Below are positions 11,008 to 23,514 of a stretch of DNA of 64,000 bases, piece by piece (the first letter of the stretch is position 1; each line of letters starts with the position of its first letter). The stretch covers positions 377,673,016-377,737,015 of the forward strand of contig OX465597.1 in NCBI GenBank assembly GCA_950022295.1, written 5' to 3'. Origin of the DNA: Bromus sterilis. Lineage: Eukaryota > Streptophyta > Magnoliopsida > Poales > Poaceae. The position numbers and the translations under genes were made by a program. The notes under the pieces were generated by a model. That model saw only the letters and a list, made by a program, of their open reading frames with translations, did not search any database and was not told where the DNA came from.

Positions 11008-13380
11008 TCAAGTTGGAGCTTGTTGGTCCCCAACCAAGTTGGGTCCTAAGATGTTAGTCACAATAGGCTTGGCAACCCAAATGGTGCTTTTCTTGTCACC
11101 ACTTTGAGTGCCAACAAATTTGGAAACCACATTGCCAACCTTATCCTTCCGAAGAGAATAAACATCATGAACTATAATAGGGTTGGATAAGGTACCGTTC
11201 GTGCATGAAGAAGCAAGATGACCCTTCTCACGACATAAGTAGCAACACCTACTCTTTCCTTTCTTCATGGTTGATTTCTCAACATGAAGATCATTTACTT
11301 GAGTCTTCTTGGGAATTGGCTTGACTTCGCCTTGCGGTTGAACTTCAGGCCTCTTCCCTATTTGCTTGTCACTAATGGGCTTCTTCTTCAACGAGCAAGA
11401 TCTAACATGGTGCCCTTCAACCTTGCACTTGAAACAAATAATCTTGGCCGAATTCTTGACTTGAGATTGGCCCTTCTTCTTGTTAAACATGGACTTATTA
11501 TTGTTGGAGTTGAATCCAAGTCCACCCTTGTCATTGGGGGATTTTTGTCCACACAAAACCTTGTCAAGTGTAGACTTCCCTTCATGACCCTTTCCCAAGT
11601 CTTTCTTCAAAGAAGTGACTTGGGCCTTGAGATCTTTGATTTCCTCTACATGGTTAGTAACAATACAAGTACTAGAGGAATTAGACGCATTGTTAGAGCT
11701 ACAAGGCAAGGAAGGTAATTCATCACAAGATGTAGTAACATTATGAGTGGATGAATTACAAAGACTAGCACAAGACAATATAGCATATTGAGTAGAAGTA
11801 GTGCTAATGTCCACATGAGGAACTAATTTAGAAACCTTAGCCTCATGAGAAAACTTTAGCACATTATGGGAGACTAGAAGATCCTCATGATAGCTTGAGA
11901 GATTTTCATGATTTTCTTCCAATTTCCCATACTTGCTAGTTAGCAACTCAAGTTGAGCCTTTAGCTCAATATTCTCCTTTAGGATGGATGCTTCACAAGA
12001 AATAGAGTTAGTAGCACAAGCATCATCAAGAATAACGGAAGGAGAAGACAACATAGTAAGCTATTTCAAATATGAAGCTTTTAGTTGAGCATGCGACTCG
12101 ATGAGTTTGATGAGCTCACCCTTAATGACCCGTGAGCCATTTCCGAGGTGCTCAAAATCCTCAAGGAGTTTAGCATGCGCAACTTCAAGCTTATCATGTT
12201 TAGTTTAGATAGAATTAGCCACCACAAGGGTTCTATCAAGAGATTCCTTTACTTTAGATAACTCTAAAGTAAAAGTCTCCTTAAGAGATTCCTTGGTGGT
12301 TTCTTCACACTCAAGAGCTTGAGATAGATCCACAGTTTCATTAGCGTAATCACGCTCATGGCTTTCCATTTTCTCAATGGTGTCCTCATTCTCCTCGATA
12401 TGAGCTTCCAACTCCTCAATGTATTTCTTTCCCTCAATGGCAATAGACATGATTTCCGTGAAGTTGGAGCAAGCAATTTTATTCTTATGAAGAGCTTTAA
12501 AAATCATTTCTCCCTTAATTTTTAAGGAAGCAATATTATCATTCTCTTCAACATTATCTACATCATCACCATCACTAGATATGGGGGTCAAAGTAGGAGA
12601 TACCTTTAACTCCTTCGCCATAAGGCAAAAATGAGTAACACGAGATGATGATGTAGGATCTCTTGAGGCACCATTCAAGACCACATCTTGTTCCATGGAC
12701 CGTTGGTTTTCCTCTACATTGTTAGTACAATAACTAGAGGAAATAGAGGCATTCTTATCATGCCAACAAGATATAGCAAGCATATCATCATGAGATTTAT
12801 TCAAGTGATTTCTACATGATATGCAAGGACTATCAACACAAGCATGTAAGACATTTGTGGTGCTCGAAGTGTTGAGGTCCAACAAGGAGGTATTGCGATA
12901 AGATAGTGATAAAGGGTTATCAATAATAAGTTCACTATCATCATTGCAATGACTCACACTACTCCCCATTTCATTACCTTGTGGAAAACCACATGTTGGT
13001 GAAGTAGAAGAAGTTGAGAAAGCATTGCGACCGGAGGTGGAGGGAGAACAATCATCCCCACAAATCTTGGACACACCATATTTATCTTGAAGCTTTGTCC
13101 TCAACTCATGAGCATCCCGAAACGGCATGAGTTGAAATATGTCTAAATTACTCAAAGTATCAACGAGCACATTAGAAGCTTGAGCATTGAGATAAGAGTT
13201 TTTCTCATCCACCAAGGATAGGTTTTGAGTATCCTTTGGAGGAGAAAAACCCATATCTACAATTCACTCCATACACGGGTCAATGCCCCAAAAATATTTA
13301 AGCATGCGAAGTTTCCAAGCAACATAATTTGTGCCATCGAAACTAAGAGTGCCAATGAATCCTAAACCCCTAGTCGACAT
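11008..13380 (-). pseudogene. Copia-type gag, left unit, broken by stop codons
   Basis: The frame starts at 13380 with MSTRGLGFIGTLSFDGTNY, the usual gag start of this group, and ends at 11008. Compared with the right-unit copy it carries three in-frame stops: TGA after DPCME near 13270, TAA near 12202 where the other copy has AAA, and TAG near 12055 where the other copy has GAG. The middle is Ser/Asn-rich with heptad-like Leu/Glu segments. Two CCHC knuckles (CFKCKVEGHHVRSC and CYLCREKGHLASSC) lie near the C-terminus and would bind genomic RNA. Intact gag would form the virus-like particle, but this copy cannot make a full protein. Confidence 0.8.
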
Positions 13381-13420
13381 CTTTACTCTCAAGGCGGCGA
13401 AGCCCTATAAAGAGAGATGA

Positions 13421-13433
13421 GGCTCTGATACCA
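13421..13433 (-). other. Primer-binding site for tRNA-iMet, left unit
   Basis: On the minus strand this reads TGGTATCAGAGCC, the complement of the initiator tRNA-Met 3' end, 2 bp inside the LTR at 13436. It fixes the element orientation as minus. Confidence 0.85.
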
Positions 13434-13435
13434 AT

Positions 13436-15778
13436 TGAAATGACGTTAATGTCTCCTAGAGGGGGAGCGGGGTGAATAGGCGTTTAAAACAATTACGGTT
13501 TCGGCTAGAACAAATGCGGAATAAAACTTAACATTTAATTTGCCAAGCAAAAAACCTAAATAAGCTAGGCTCAACTATGTGCACCAACAACTTATACTAA
13601 GCAAGATAAACAACTATGTGATAGCAAGATATATGACAAGAGCACTATGGCTATCACAAAGTAGGTGCACAAGTAAATAGGTTGACTAGAAGAACAACCT
13701 ATGGGATAAGCAATGTACAATAATATGAGCAAGCACAAGATAAACAAAGTAATAAGCTTGCTCAAAGTAAAGGTAGAGATAACCGCAAGTGGAGCCGATG
13801 GAGACAAGGATTATTTACCGAAGTTCCTTCTCTGGCGAGAAGTACGTCTCCGTTTGGAGAGGGTGAGGAGCACAATGCTCACACGAAGCCAATGAGGGCC
13901 ACCCTATTTCTCCTCACGCTCTTACCAATGCAAGATGTCGTGATTCCACTATTAGGACACTTGAGGGCGGTCACCGAACCCGTACAAATGCTCGGGGCAA
14001 TCTCCAAGACCGAATTGGAGGCTCCCGTAGCGTCCCGAAGCTTTCCACCACAATGATTAAGCTCCGCACAAACAAGCCTCTAGGTGCCAACGCACCTACG
14101 AGGTACAAGCTCTAGAGTGCCAATGCACTCGAGAGTAGCTATCTTCTCAACTTCACTCACTACAAAGAATCCTCGGAGAGAACTCAAAACCGATGCACCA
14201 AATGCAATGGCAAGAGCACACGAAGTGCTCAAGTCCCCAACTCTCAAATCCCACCAAAGCAACAAAAGCTATGGAGGAATATGAGAGGAACAACAAGGAG
14301 AACACCAAGAACTCCAAGATCTAGATCCACAAGGTTTCCCTCACTTAGAGGGGAGATGCTTGGTGGAGAATGTGGATCTAGACCTCCTCTCTCTCTTTCC
14401 CTCAAAAAGGAGCAAGAATCATAGGAGGGGAAGAGAGTAAGCAAGCTCAAAGAGGTCAACAATGGGGGGAATAACTTGCACAAAACCGGTGGGGACAAAG
14501 GAAGAAGAAGACCCCCTTTTATAGTCCCCCACGAATCCAGTCGTTGGGAACCGTTGGTAGCCCACCAACCATGGTACTACCGCTCGGAGAGCGGTACTAC
14601 CGCCCCACGGTACTACCGAAGCCCAGTGCCGTGCCCACACCGCAGAGTCCAGTGCGGTAGTGAGTGCGGTACTTGGACACGGTACTACCGTGGCACGGTA
14701 CTACCGCACTGGGAGCGGTACTACCGCCCCACGGTACTACCGGGGGCCAGTACCGTGCCCACTACCGCAGAGTCCAGTGGACTTACGGTAGTGAGTGCAG
14801 TATTCGCCCACGGTACTACCGTGGCGCGGTACTACCGTGGCGCGGTACTACCGCTCCAAGAGCGGTACTACCGCCCTGGCAGAACCAGGGAGCCCAGGCC
14901 ACACAACAGATGAACTCCAATGAAATAGGCAAACCCTGAACTGCCACAATCTTCTGCAAATGAACTCCGATTAAGGCAAACTCAAGCTTGACGGAAAGTT
15001 AACGAACAGAGCTGCCTAATCACGACTGGAAATATTTATAAGTGGCAAGGGAGAAATGTCAAACAAATAGAGGTGTGAAACCTCTAACCGAGACGACCCG
15101 GCAAATCTCCCACATCAAAAAACATACGAGAAGAGGCATATGCAATCCGTTTTCGATGAACAAGAGCTTGTCATGAAGAAGACCACAAGCTCCAAAACTC
15201 ACATGGAGAAAAGCCAAACAAGAACCAATAAAGATGATGCCAAGGATGCAAAAGGTTTGAGCTCTCCACGAACGACTCGGCCTAGCCTATAACACGGTCT
15301 CCGAACAACTACCAAGAGACCGGTAAACTAGACACCTATCTAGTCAAACCTTTGTCTTGCGCATAATCCACTTGAGCTTGATGATGACGATCATGCCCGC
15401 CTCAAGTTGGAACATCTTCCTTGATTCCGCCGGCTCGATGAAGACTTGTAGATAGCTCCCCCATACTCCATTATGGGCGAGCCTCTTTTAGGCACATCTT
15501 CACACGACCATTATCACAAATGGTCGGCAAGCTCCAAGCATACAATATCTTCGTGATGCTCCTCTTGACCTTGCACACATCACCTTAACCAATCTTGGGA
15601 TAGCTCCATGAAGAACACCTTGGTCAACACGAAATATTCATCCTACAACCTTGAAGCCACCATATGATCTTCAAGCGTTGCCTATGGACAAACCTTAAAG
15701 TATAACTCAAGGAAACCATTAGTCCATAAATAATGTCATCAATTACCAAAACCAAACATAAGGGCACATGCCCTTTCA
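13436..15778 (-). repeat. Central LTR shared by the two array units
   Basis: This 2343-bp LTR runs from TGAAATGACG (altered from TGAAAGGACG in the right LTR) to CATGCCCTTTCA on the plus strand. It is the 3' LTR of the right unit and the 5' LTR of the left unit. It includes a GGTACTACCG repeat cluster. The frames inside it have equivalents in 30077-32472 and are not taken as genes. Confidence 0.85.
14571..14880. repeat. GGTACTACCG repeat cluster, central LTR
   Basis: The ten-base motif GGTACTACCG occurs 11 times in about 310 bp, mostly as CGGTACTACCG with variable GC-rich spacers and sometimes embedded in GCGGTACTACCGC. The core GGTAC/GTACC is self-complementary, so the strand can form many short hairpins. 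The same cluster recurs in the right LTR. Confidence 0.85.
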
Positions 15779-16931
15779 ATCTCCACCATTTTGGTAATTG
15801 ATGACAAACACATTAAGAGGGTTTATATGATGAATTATGCTAATAATGCAAAGCAAGTATGCATGAGTAAGAGGGCAAATGCTTAAGAACAAAACCAAAG
15901 CATGAACCTCCTCAAACAAAACCCTCTAAACTCTTCTCCCCCTTTGGCATCGATTGCCAAAATGGGCGAAAAAAAAACTTAGAAGGCCGACATAGAATGT
16001 GTTCCTCCCAAAAGGGTGTATTTCTCAAGAAATGAGTGGAATAAAATACACATATCCAAAGATATACAATGGGAGGAAAAACAAACTATATATAGGATCC
16101 AAAGATTGCAAAAATATGAGATGGCACAAAGGCATAAGAAAAGGCAAGCAATCAAACGATCCAACATGCCAAAAGATTATAAGATATTATGATTTGAGCA
16201 TAGGAGTGTTCTAAAGAAAATAGAGAAGTTCCCCAAGATTTGTGCACTATTTAGAATCTTTGTAGTATAATACAAAGTTCACAAAAATTGGATCATCACT
16301 CCCCCAAAATCGATAGAAACACAACACATGTGCAAGTGTGCAAAGATATGAGACAAAGTCTAGCACTTGCAACAAACCAATGGTTGAGCAAATAGCAAAA
16401 GAGATAATCATAGGAATAGGCTCAACCAACAAGATGTGTGTTAGTCATGGCGAAGCACTTGATATGCCTAGTATAAGGATGAATATTTAAGCATCAACAT
16501 ACTCTTGAAGAAATGAGACTCAAGATGCTAGACATGTCCTTCCAACATAAGTTAAGAAGGTCACACACACAAACAACAGATGGGTTCACAAGATTAAGTA
16601 AAATGCAAAGTAAAATCAAGGCTTGTGACAACCCCATGGTGAAGATAGAAAATAATAGGCTCATCAAGACAAGCATGAGGATAACAATCTTCACCACCAA
16701 AAGAGTGCACCAAAAATAATAGAATTAAGACACGCACTCAACCACACACGCTTTCATGTAACCACCGAAGATTTTAACATTGAAAATAAAAATGTGGACA
16801 TGAAAGACCAAGGATATCCACTAAAAGTGTAACTTCTCTCAAGTGTATAAGACTCTAGGTAGATTATATCCACAAAGAAGCATGTACACCCGAGATAGTA
16901 ACAAAAGGAGAGAACACGATATCCCAATGGA

Positions 16932-16936
16932 AGTTA
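16932..16936. repeat. Left target-site duplication of the Copia insertion (AGTTA)
   Basis: AGTTA is repeated at 25228-25232. The uninterrupted left unit has the matching site once (AGTCATAAATATACG at 8585-8599). Confidence 0.85.
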
Positions 16937-18717
16937 TGTTGGATATATGCTCTAGAGGCAAATAATATATGATTATTCCAATATATCTAAGCAAGTTCAT
17001 AACCAGTTTCATACCATGCTAGAACTGCGTCAGTGAAACAATGACGCAGGTGTGGTATAGAAACCCCCAGAGTTCCTAGTTAGCCTCTACATCGATAACT
17101 AGTTCATGGTCAACATGATGGTCGTGGTTTCGCGATCATGGACAATTAAGTCTCTTGACTATGAGGTCACCTCACTGTTTAAGTGACGTGATGAACATTA
17201 CCCAAAGTAAGCATTACAGCATGATCAAATCTTATGAAGGTTCAGTGTTGTAATTACACAACGTGGTAGACCGTTCCTTTGTCCGTGAGTACGTGCATAA
17301 TTACTATCTTCCCGGATGCTTTGACTTACATCCCACCACCTGACTGAAATATGCGGGTCATAACGGTTGTATCTTAGGTATTCCATGGAGATATGTTGAG
17401 GAATATTGTTACAAGAGCGGGATTTGTCAATCCATATAATGGATAGATACTCAGGGCCCACTCGGTGAGATTCCATCCATAAAGCTGCAACGTGGGACTA
17501 GGTCACGTGGATGAATATCACGGGAACGAGTGAATGAGGATTAGTTCAGAACGAGGTTGAACCAGACATAGGATGTCATTGATCGAATCTCGGAACAATC
17601 CAGTATCGCTGACAAAGGGAATGCTATACGGCGTAAGGTCCAATCGGTGTTTGATATCCGGAATGCACAGGGGTCATTATGGGCATCCAGGTCCCGCTGA
17701 TGATCATTGACCGTAGCCTCATCTCGGCCATGACTGGAGTATTCTCGGACCGTAGGGTAACACACTTAAGGGCTCGATGAAATCGGAGACCTTTTCGAAA
17801 CTATCGGAGTTACCGGAGAATAAGAGAGAACTCCGAAATCGGTTCGGAGGGGAGACGGAAAAGTTCCGTGGTTCCGAATTGTTCGGAAAGTTATTTAGAT
17901 ATGTTTTATTATTTAATTAATGAATTAAATATTAAAATGTAATTTAAATAATTAATGGAATAATATTCTTTTTGAGTTTTGTTTTTTCTTTAAGAAAGAA
18001 GAAAGAAAAAAAAAGAAAAAAAGAAAAAAAAGGGGTGCTAGTGGCGCTATGGGCTTTGGCCCATATGGCCACTTGGCCAAAGTTGGCACCACGGCCATGC
18101 ACCACATGCGCCAAGGCCTTGTGGCCGGCGGCCATGTGCATGCACATGGCGTGGCTAGCATGTGATACTTTTAGTACCACATTGCTAAGCCAGGTGCCTG
18201 TGCACCCCCTTTTCACCTATATATAGATGTGGAGGGTTTCCCTTTTTTAATACAGAAAATTCCAGAAAAATACAGATAAATTATGTAGATCTCTCTCTCT
18301 CCCTATTTCTCCCTCCTATGAGCGGACTCCCCTTGTTTGGAGTCTGCACTGGGTTGGGGATGTCTCCACTATACGCACGCCGTCGTGCTGCTGAAACTCT
18401 GGTTCCGGAGGTCTGCTTTCGCCACCTTCGCTGGATTGGAGAACGGAGGTCGTCATCGAGTCTCGTACGTGTGCGAGTACTACGAGATGCTGCACGTGTG
18501 GCACTACACCCATCCGGGTGCTCAACACAGCTAGGGGGCTGTGAAACTTGATCGGCTACATTAACCACGTTTGCGGGAACGTTTCCCGCGCAACGGACTA
18601 CACCCCGAGGTATGTTATTTCCGCACTACTTTCCGTTACGGTAATACGGCTAGCTAGATCTTGGGTTACGGGAACGCTAGTTAGAAAATTTTGTGTTTTC
18701 TGCTGCGAACCCCAACA
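16937..18717 (+). repeat. 5' LTR of the Copia element
   Basis: This 1781-bp LTR runs TGTTGGATATATG to CGAACCCCAACA. It contains a purine run at 17992-18032, a GC-rich palindromic stretch (GGCCATGTGCATGCACATGG near 18125) and a TATA box. Confidence 0.9.
18218..18225 (+). promoter_or_regulatory. Predicted TATA box in the 5' LTR
   Basis: TATATATA is followed by GATGTGGAGGG, the usual core promoter context of this type of LTR, where transcription of the element would start about 30 bp downstream. The 3' LTR has the same box at 24791-24798. Confidence 0.6.
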
Positions 18718-18718
18718 G

Positions 18719-18731
18719 TGGTATCATGAGC
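18719..18731 (+). other. Primer-binding site for tRNA-iMet, Copia element
   Basis: TGGTATCATGAGC lies one base after the LTR end. It matches the initiator tRNA-Met complement TGGTATCAGAGC except for one extra T. Confidence 0.8.
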
Positions 18732-19789
18732 TAGGTCTATGCTTAGTATTACTGTACGGATAGAACACATCGGGGAGGTGGGCGTTGATTGTATGATTGT
18801 TACCCTCCCATGTGTACTTGTTTACATCTGCGACATTGTTTGATGAAGCGGTCCCCGACCGACCTTACGCGTACGCTTACGCGAGACTGATTCCACGCTT
18901 GACATGCGGCTTGTACCGTATAAAGTGGCTGGGGGGGTGTCTGTCTCTCTACTTTAGGGGATGTGGCATTTGCAACGGAGGGCCCCGTGCGGGGTGTAAT
19001 AGAGACAATCATATGGTTGACGTTGTGGTTGACTCGTAGGTTAAAACCTGTTTAACTATGAAAGCCCTAGCAGCCACGTAAAACTTGCAATATACAACTA
19101 GATCGTCTAAACCTTGTATTGCTAAGTGGGGGCTATCGTTCGTTTGTTTGTGATGTAGTGATAGCTTTGCTATGTGTTACTAGTAAGTAGTAATCGTCAT
19201 CATAAAACAAACTAAAATGGAGACACTGTAGACTTAGTGTTGACATAGCTCAGACATCTTAAAACTTGCTAGTATAGGATACACGACGGTAGCATGTGAT
19301 AAGATGATCCCTTAACAAAGCCAAACACAAGTATTCTACCGAAGTGTGCACCGCCTGGAAGGTTCTCCCATATGGCTTGATACTCCGTACATACCGGAGT
19401 TGTCCTACATGTTAAATGGAGTTCGCATGAGGTTGGGTTCGGCAAGCCTGGCATATGCAGATATGGCCTTGCTGAGCAGCATATAACATAGAGGTTAATT
19501 TGGCGAGCCTAGCATATGAAGATATGGCCTCGGAATACTAAAGATCGAAAGATCGAGCATGAGTCACAGTACATATAAGATAATGTGATCGCACAAGTTG
19601 TTGTCTACCTTTGAAACTGACCCGTCGGCCGTGTGATATTCGAGGTCGGGCAGTGAATCTGGATCATGTAATCACTAAAATTTCCTAGGGATGAATTGTT
19701 TTAGTGCGAGCTCATTTATAATATGATTATATGAACTCATTGTTGTGAACTAGTCTTAATTGTGTTCCTTGCAATTATGTTTGTAGAAA

Positions 19790-20377
19790 ATGGATAATAC
19801 CCAATACCTTGAAATGGTTTCCTTCTTACATGGTGAAAGACTTAAAGAAAATGGGTCAAACTTCGTTAGTTGGTACTTACGCCTTAGAGCCGTTCTCAAA
19901 AGAATCAACTTTTCATTCTTAACTAAAAGGCATGTGGGAAACCCTCCAGCAAACAACATGGATGCACAAGCGGCGATTGATTATCAGTATCGTCGAAGGA
20001 CATATGCCATAGCTAAGGGTATCATAGAAACCAGCATTCCGCAACATTTGCGTGAGGAGTATGCTGATTTGGATACATTTGATATGATCGATGAGCTGAA
20101 GTCATCAAACTTGCATCAGTTTAGAGTTGCCAGATTTGAGTTAGAAAGTGAGTTTCTCTCTACAAAGATGGAAGAAGACTCTTGCCTGAAGGCACACTTG
20201 GCCAAGATGCATGAGATACATCTGAGCCTCGTAGATGACTTTGACTATGAGACCACACATGAGTCTGCGATATACACGGTGTTACACTCGCTTCCACCGA
20301 GCTATACAGACCATGTCCATGGCCATGTTGGCAGAGGTAAACGCCTCGAGTTCTCTGACTTCATGGATAGACTTTAG
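19790..20377 (+). CDS. Copia gag (UBN2-type), short
   Basis: This 195-aa frame shows the N-terminal gag pattern of Copia elements: an early NFVSWYLRLRAVLK segment, then IIETSIPQHLREEYADLDT, ARFELESEFLSTKMEE, HLAKMHEIHLSLVDD and a VLHSLPPSYTDHV stretch near the end. This is the UBN2/retrotran_gag family, which forms the virus-like particle. The frame stops before any CCHC knuckle, so the RNA-binding end and all of pol are missing. Whether the short protein is functional or the remains of a longer gag is not clear from the sequence. The first ATG after the leader is taken as the start. Confidence 0.7.
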   Translation: MDNTQYLEMVSFLHGERLKENGSNFVSWYLRLRAVLKRINFSFLTKRHVGNPPANNMDAQAAIDYQYRRRTYAIAKGIIETSIPQHLREEYADLDTFDMIDELKSSNLHQFRVARFELESEFLSTKMEEDSCLKAHLAKMHEIHLSLVDDFDYETTHESAIYTVLHSLPPSYTDHVHGHVGRGKRLEFSDFMDRL

Positions 20378-23300
20378 TACCTGGAGGTTGAACCCATTGA
20401 AGGATAAGTTGTTGATGGAGAAGGTATATACTTGATATACTTTATAAATGTTTATTCCCTTATAACAACATTTGCAGTAAATGAGTATTTGATACTTATT
20501 CTATTTTATGAAAACAGGACCTGCCGTTGCATGGATGGGAAGAGGTGAAATCGAGGATTGATGGATATCAAGTCAGTTGATGGCCAGCATGGATTCCGCC
20601 GAGACATCTATCATAGGAGATACTTAGAGTATTAGATAAATCTTATGTAGTCATTATAGTATGAACACTTAGTTGTGTGTCTTGCATCTCGCGAGACAAA
20701 GTTATTCATGTAATGAGACAAGTCAGTTGTTCCATCTTTATGAATAAAAGTGTGCTTATACTTTGATTACGTCTTGATTTATGATATGATAGAAAGCATT
20801 TATAATACTGCTATTATTGTCAAGAAATATTCAATGTTTAATGATAAAGTTGTCTTGATTATAACAAGTCAAAGATTTGATTGCATGAGGTGACTTCATA
20901 ACTGATGAATTCATTAAATGTATGATCTATTAACTTGTGGGTTTCATTATCGAATGGAAATCATAACTTGATTGCATGAGATGGATTAGATACACGATCT
21001 ATGAACCTCTGCAATAAATATAACCATGACAAGGTTCTAGCAAGTAGAACTTGTGCCAATCATTATACAAAATGATGTACTAAATGGGCACGTGAGTTAT
21101 CATTAAAGACTTCATATGATTAATTGAAAGTTGTATTCAATTGAGATCATAAAATTGAGATTCAGGAATCGCAGTGAGAAGTGAGAATACAAGGATACAT
21201 ATCACTACGCTATGATCCGAAGTGATAAGTATTGATATTGACATAATGGGAGACTTGTGGAAGTTGTACCACAAACTACGATGGAAGTTGAAAGTACTAG
21301 ACTACTTAAACCATTCGTAGTCATACTAAACCGTAGTATGGTCTAAACGTTCTTTCCCCTAGCACTATAGTTATTGTCGAATAAAGTTGTTTAATTCATT
21401 AAGTTAAAACACCCACTTCATGAATAGGAGACCATCCTGAATCTAACGAGACATGATAGCTCCATAACTGATGGTGTTATAAGGTTTCTTAAAAGAAAGA
21501 ATTTCTTTGTAATAAAACTACAAGCAATTGAAATTACATATTCTCCCCGAACAGCAAAATGTGTGTTGCTTGATTGGTAATGCGAGAAGAAGTCTCTCGA
21601 CACGGATCCAATGGGAGATAATGGAAACTTTGACCAGGGTATTGGACCTTGCCTTCAGAATATCAGAGTATTGCAATGGAAGCATGTTCCGCTGTAATGA
21701 CACTGTATAAGGAAGGATATGCCAAAGATGATTGATCTTGGTATATGAGTTGAAGCCATTGTTGAATTTAGAAGGTTGTCATGAATACGTTCTGTACAGA
21801 ACAATAATCATGAGTCTTCTTAATAAAACAATAGGGAATAACATTGCTTGAAACACAAAGAAATGATGGTAGCCTAAAACACGAGGAGAAATGAAATAAT
21901 ATTGAGTTACATATAGGATGGCTCACGTCCTGTGAAATAAATCGGTTATTTCAAATTCTCGACAAACTGGAGAGTTATTGAGAATAATGTAACGGGCATA
22001 AGGCATTATTTGGTTATGACCAAAGTTCAATGGTGATTGACTACGGAAACGTAGGAATGCTTTAATCAATAAAATATTTCATTTACACTACGATGGACCA
22101 TAGCCTGAAATGGCATCTCAGTCAAATTTGGGATTTGAAAGAGAATTGCAATGTGCATGACGAAGGTTACTTCGTTAAAAGGATGGACTATAGTACCTCA
22201 AGACAGGAACCCTCAACCTTGATTTGATCAAGTGATTTTGTGATGACCAAAATATTGAGTGGGCCTACAGTTTCATGAAACTCAGTGGGAGCTTTGAAGA
22301 CTTCCCGGAAACTTGGAATGCAGAGGGCATTTTCTGAGTGGGAGCTTTGGAAGCATTGTCATTATGTGAGACATAGTAAACAATAAAATGACTTGATGAA
22401 AGCTAAAATATATGAGTATATGATGGATATATTTGAGTGGGAGCATGATCATTGTCTCAAACATATATGCATTGATATGTGTGACGAATGATCTCATATG
22501 TATATATATGGATATGCATTGATTGTGTATATAGAGAATCGTCTTATATACATGTGTGCATTAGGATATATATAGAGCATAAGGCAAATAAAATACAAGA
22601 TTGCAAGAATCTTCTTTTATGTGAAATACCAACACATTACACGTTGAAATCTATATGAGTAGATTAAGATACGGATAATGAAACGAAGTGAAGGTTGGAA
22701 TAATCTTCTAGACAAGAAACAGGTTCTTGTGGTTAGAAATTATATAATGGATGAAATCCAAATATCACAAGCAATGTCTTGATGGAAGAATAGAGATGCA
22801 CCATGTACTTGACATGTGATCTTATATGTTCTTGACATATGATTCTACCATATAACATGCATTGTGAATCCAACAACAGAATGACTGAAAAGTTCTTTGA
22901 AGAAGAACAGATTCCGATGTGCTTTAGGAGTAAAACACAGAATCTGAATAAAGTCCATGCATTCAGTATATGAGGAATACTAAGGACTATTCTCTAAAAT
23001 ATAGAAAGGATAATAGACTTGAATGTAATGCAAGATTGCAATTGCAAGCCATATTATGGGTCTATATGGAATTAGAGACATCACCAAAGACATGAAAGAA
23101 ATGTGAGCAAAATTCACGGTACTAAAAACATAATACTACTTAAGAAAGTAGACGTATGGATAAAAGTTTAGCGTTAGAAGTATTGGACTTCTGGTTGAGT
23201 GTATTTCCCAGTATATATGACTAAGGATGAGTCTTCTAAAGACTGAACCAAGAGATCATTGGATGATACTGTGAAATAATAGTCTCACTCTCCCGCGAAA

Positions 23301-23514
23301 CTTATATCCAACCATTATATGATAATGAGTGGTATGTCAAAAGAGTTTTTGACATATACCAGTTGCAAAGGAAACATACGAATCTGAATTGGTGCAGTTC
23401 GTTGACGAACCCTCTTCCATAAGCATGCATGATCAATGAACACTTATGTGATAAGATGATTATGATCGGAAAAAATGCGGCTAGATTATTAGCACTCTAG
23501 TGCAAGTGGGAGAC
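20378..23514 (+). mobile_element. Non-coding interior of the Copia element
   Basis: About 3.1 kb without a sizeable frame or recognisable polymerase motif. GAGTGGGAGC-type phrases (22317-22330, 22435-22445) resemble the region just before the 3' LTR of related elements. It ends in AAGTGGGAGAC, the polypurine tract, next to the 3' LTR. Confidence 0.6.

Noticed and set aside
14571..14880. Possible CRISPR-like array
   Set aside because: Motif spacing is irregular and short, and the sequence is a plant LTR; there are no cas genes.
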